Position numbers and translations under genes: made by a program
The notes under the pieces: generated by a model
Told to the model about the DNA's origin: nothing
The model's database searches: none
What the model saw: only the letters and a program-made list of their open reading frames with translations
Part shown: positions 13,162 to 14,076 of the stretch, piece by piece
Layout of the letters: each line of letters starts with the position of its first letter
Position numbering within the stretch: position 1 is the stretch's first letter
NCBI GenBank assembly: GCA_025937955.1
Contig: JAICQI010000051.1
Coordinates: 1-14,076, forward strand
Direction: 5' to 3'
From: Pyrinomonadaceae bacterium
Lineage (GTDB): Bacteria; Acidobacteriota; Blastocatellia; Pyrinomonadales; Pyrinomonadaceae
DNA: 14,076 nt

Positions 13162-14076
13162 TTAGACATTCACAGCTTCTGTAGAAACAGAACTCACGCG
13201 CACTCCCAGGCGCCGGAATCGCGCGGTTGCGTTAAGGTTAGCCACACCTTCCATCGCCATCGTACTCAGCACGTGAAAAAACAAAACCCCATCAAGCCAA
13301 TCAAAACTGACTCCGTCCGGACTATGGACGCCAACGGTCAACGAATAACTGTCAGGGGCGAGCCAGCAGCTAAAGTTGAAGCTCACTTCGATCGTTTCAC
13401 CGCGCTGCGCTGGTCCAAGTGTCACCTGTTGTAAGTCCGTGTTGGTGCCGTATAAGTGAATGCCGTGACGGTTGCGAATTAGAAAGCCGCAAACAGGAGC
13501 CTCGAACGGTTCGCGAAAGTGAATGCGAACTCTGACCATGACCTCCTCGCCTGTTTCGACAAACTCGACGCGCTGACCAGTGGCGTTTACGAGCGACACT
13601 CCGGTCACTGCCGCACGACCGTCTCCATGACGATACGTGAACGAGAGTTGTGGAGCATCTTCCAATTCGACGTCGTTAGTCACCTCAGCGGCAGGCGTCA
13701 ACTGGTTCTCCTCATATGCAGTTTCGCGTGCCATGATCAGCTTTTGATAACGGTTGAGGACGTCGTTCGGTTTGCCCAGGGCCTCCATACGTCCTTCATG
13801 AAGCAGCAGGGCTCTCGAGCACAGCGCACGTATCGCGTTTGGATCGTGCGAGACCAGCAGAATCGTCATACCGCTTTCCTGCAGCTCGCGAATGCGACGC
13901 ATGCATCGATGTTGAAAGACGGCATCTCCCACGGCGAGAGCTTCATCGACGATCAGTATTTGTGGCGTGACGCTGATGGCGGCGGCAAAAGCCAACCGCA
14001 CGTACATGCCGCTGGAATAGGTCTTGACCGGCTGATGAATGAAGTCGCCGATCTCCGCGAAGCGCTCGATGGCGGG
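13162..14076 (-). CDS. wzt: Wzt-type polysaccharide-export ABC transporter ATPase (N-terminal part outside window)
   Basis: The ATPase subunit of an ABC exporter that moves lipid-linked polysaccharide (O-antigen type) across the inner membrane. The gene enters from the right edge; the frame is open to base 14076, so the ATG at 14007 is internal and not the start. Walker A and Q-loop lie outside. Visible are the signature region TYSSGMYVRLAFA (directly at the edge), Walker B LIVDEALAVGD with catalytic Glu, and the H-loop LLVSHD. After the nucleotide-binding domain and the LNRYQKLIMA linker helix comes a C-terminal beta-sandwich of Wzt type (VTGVSLVNATGQRVEFVETGEE, FLIRNRHGIHLYGTNTD, DSYSLTVGVHSPDGVSFDWLDG), which in characterised Wzt proteins recognises the modified end of the glycan. 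This points to an ABC-dependent rather than Wzy-dependent export route. The permease partner, Wzm, should lie beyond the right edge. Confidence 0.91.
   Translation of the reverse strand, partial: PAIERFAEIGDFIHQPVKTYSSGMYVRLAFAAAISVTPQILIVDEALAVGDAVFQHRCMRRIRELQESGMTILLVSHDPNAIRALCSRALLLHEGRMEALGKPNDVLNRYQKLIMARETAYEENQLTPAAEVTNDVELEDAPQLSFTYRHGDGRAAVTGVSLVNATGQRVEFVETGEEVMVRVRIHFREPFEAPVCGFLIRNRHGIHLYGTNTDLQQVTLGPAQRGETIEVSFNFSCWLAPDSYSLTVGVHSPDGVSFDWLDGVLFFHVLSTMAMEGVANLNATARFRRLGVRVSSVSTEAVNV

Overview
The window looks like chromosomal DNA of a Gram-negative, lipopolysaccharide-making bacterium, most probably an Acidobacteriota member of the Blastocatellia/Pyrinomonadales type. This is inferred from complete lipid A and LptD genes, large secreted proteins with DUF4214, PPC-like and Pro-Thr-linker modules, and moderately high GC. 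No rRNA or marker gene is present to prove it.

Left part (1-5589): outer-membrane biogenesis. The 3' nearly complete lpxA overlaps lpxD by ATGA. The lpxB gene converges on lpxD from the minus strand, with only 9 bp between the stop codons. The lptD gene is divergent from lpxB. The lpxB/lptD intergenic region carries an inverted pair of GC-rich palindromes that resembles a REP doublet (REPIN). LpxA, LpxD and LpxB catalyse successive acyltransfer and disaccharide-forming steps of lipid A synthesis, and LptD inserts finished LPS into the outer leaflet.

Middle part (5794-11869): three predicted secreted proteins on the plus strand. The first is a metzincin-like zinc metalloprotease with a PPC-like domain. 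The second is a multidomain subtilisin-family protease. These two end in clearly homologous C-terminal domains of about 125 residues (about 44% identical by hand alignment) whose function I cannot name. The third is a DUF4214 protein with its own good promoter and a strong intrinsic terminator.

Right part (11963-14076): surface polysaccharide. A GT4 glycosyltransferase converges on a Wzt-type ABC-transporter ATPase, which runs off the right edge, with an imperfect inverted repeat between them. The window therefore joins the lipid A/LPS export genes on the left to an apparent O-antigen or capsule locus on the right, with an exoprotein block between. No RNA genes, CRISPR arrays, insertion sequences or phage genes were seen. 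No gene-free stretch exceeds about 205 bp.
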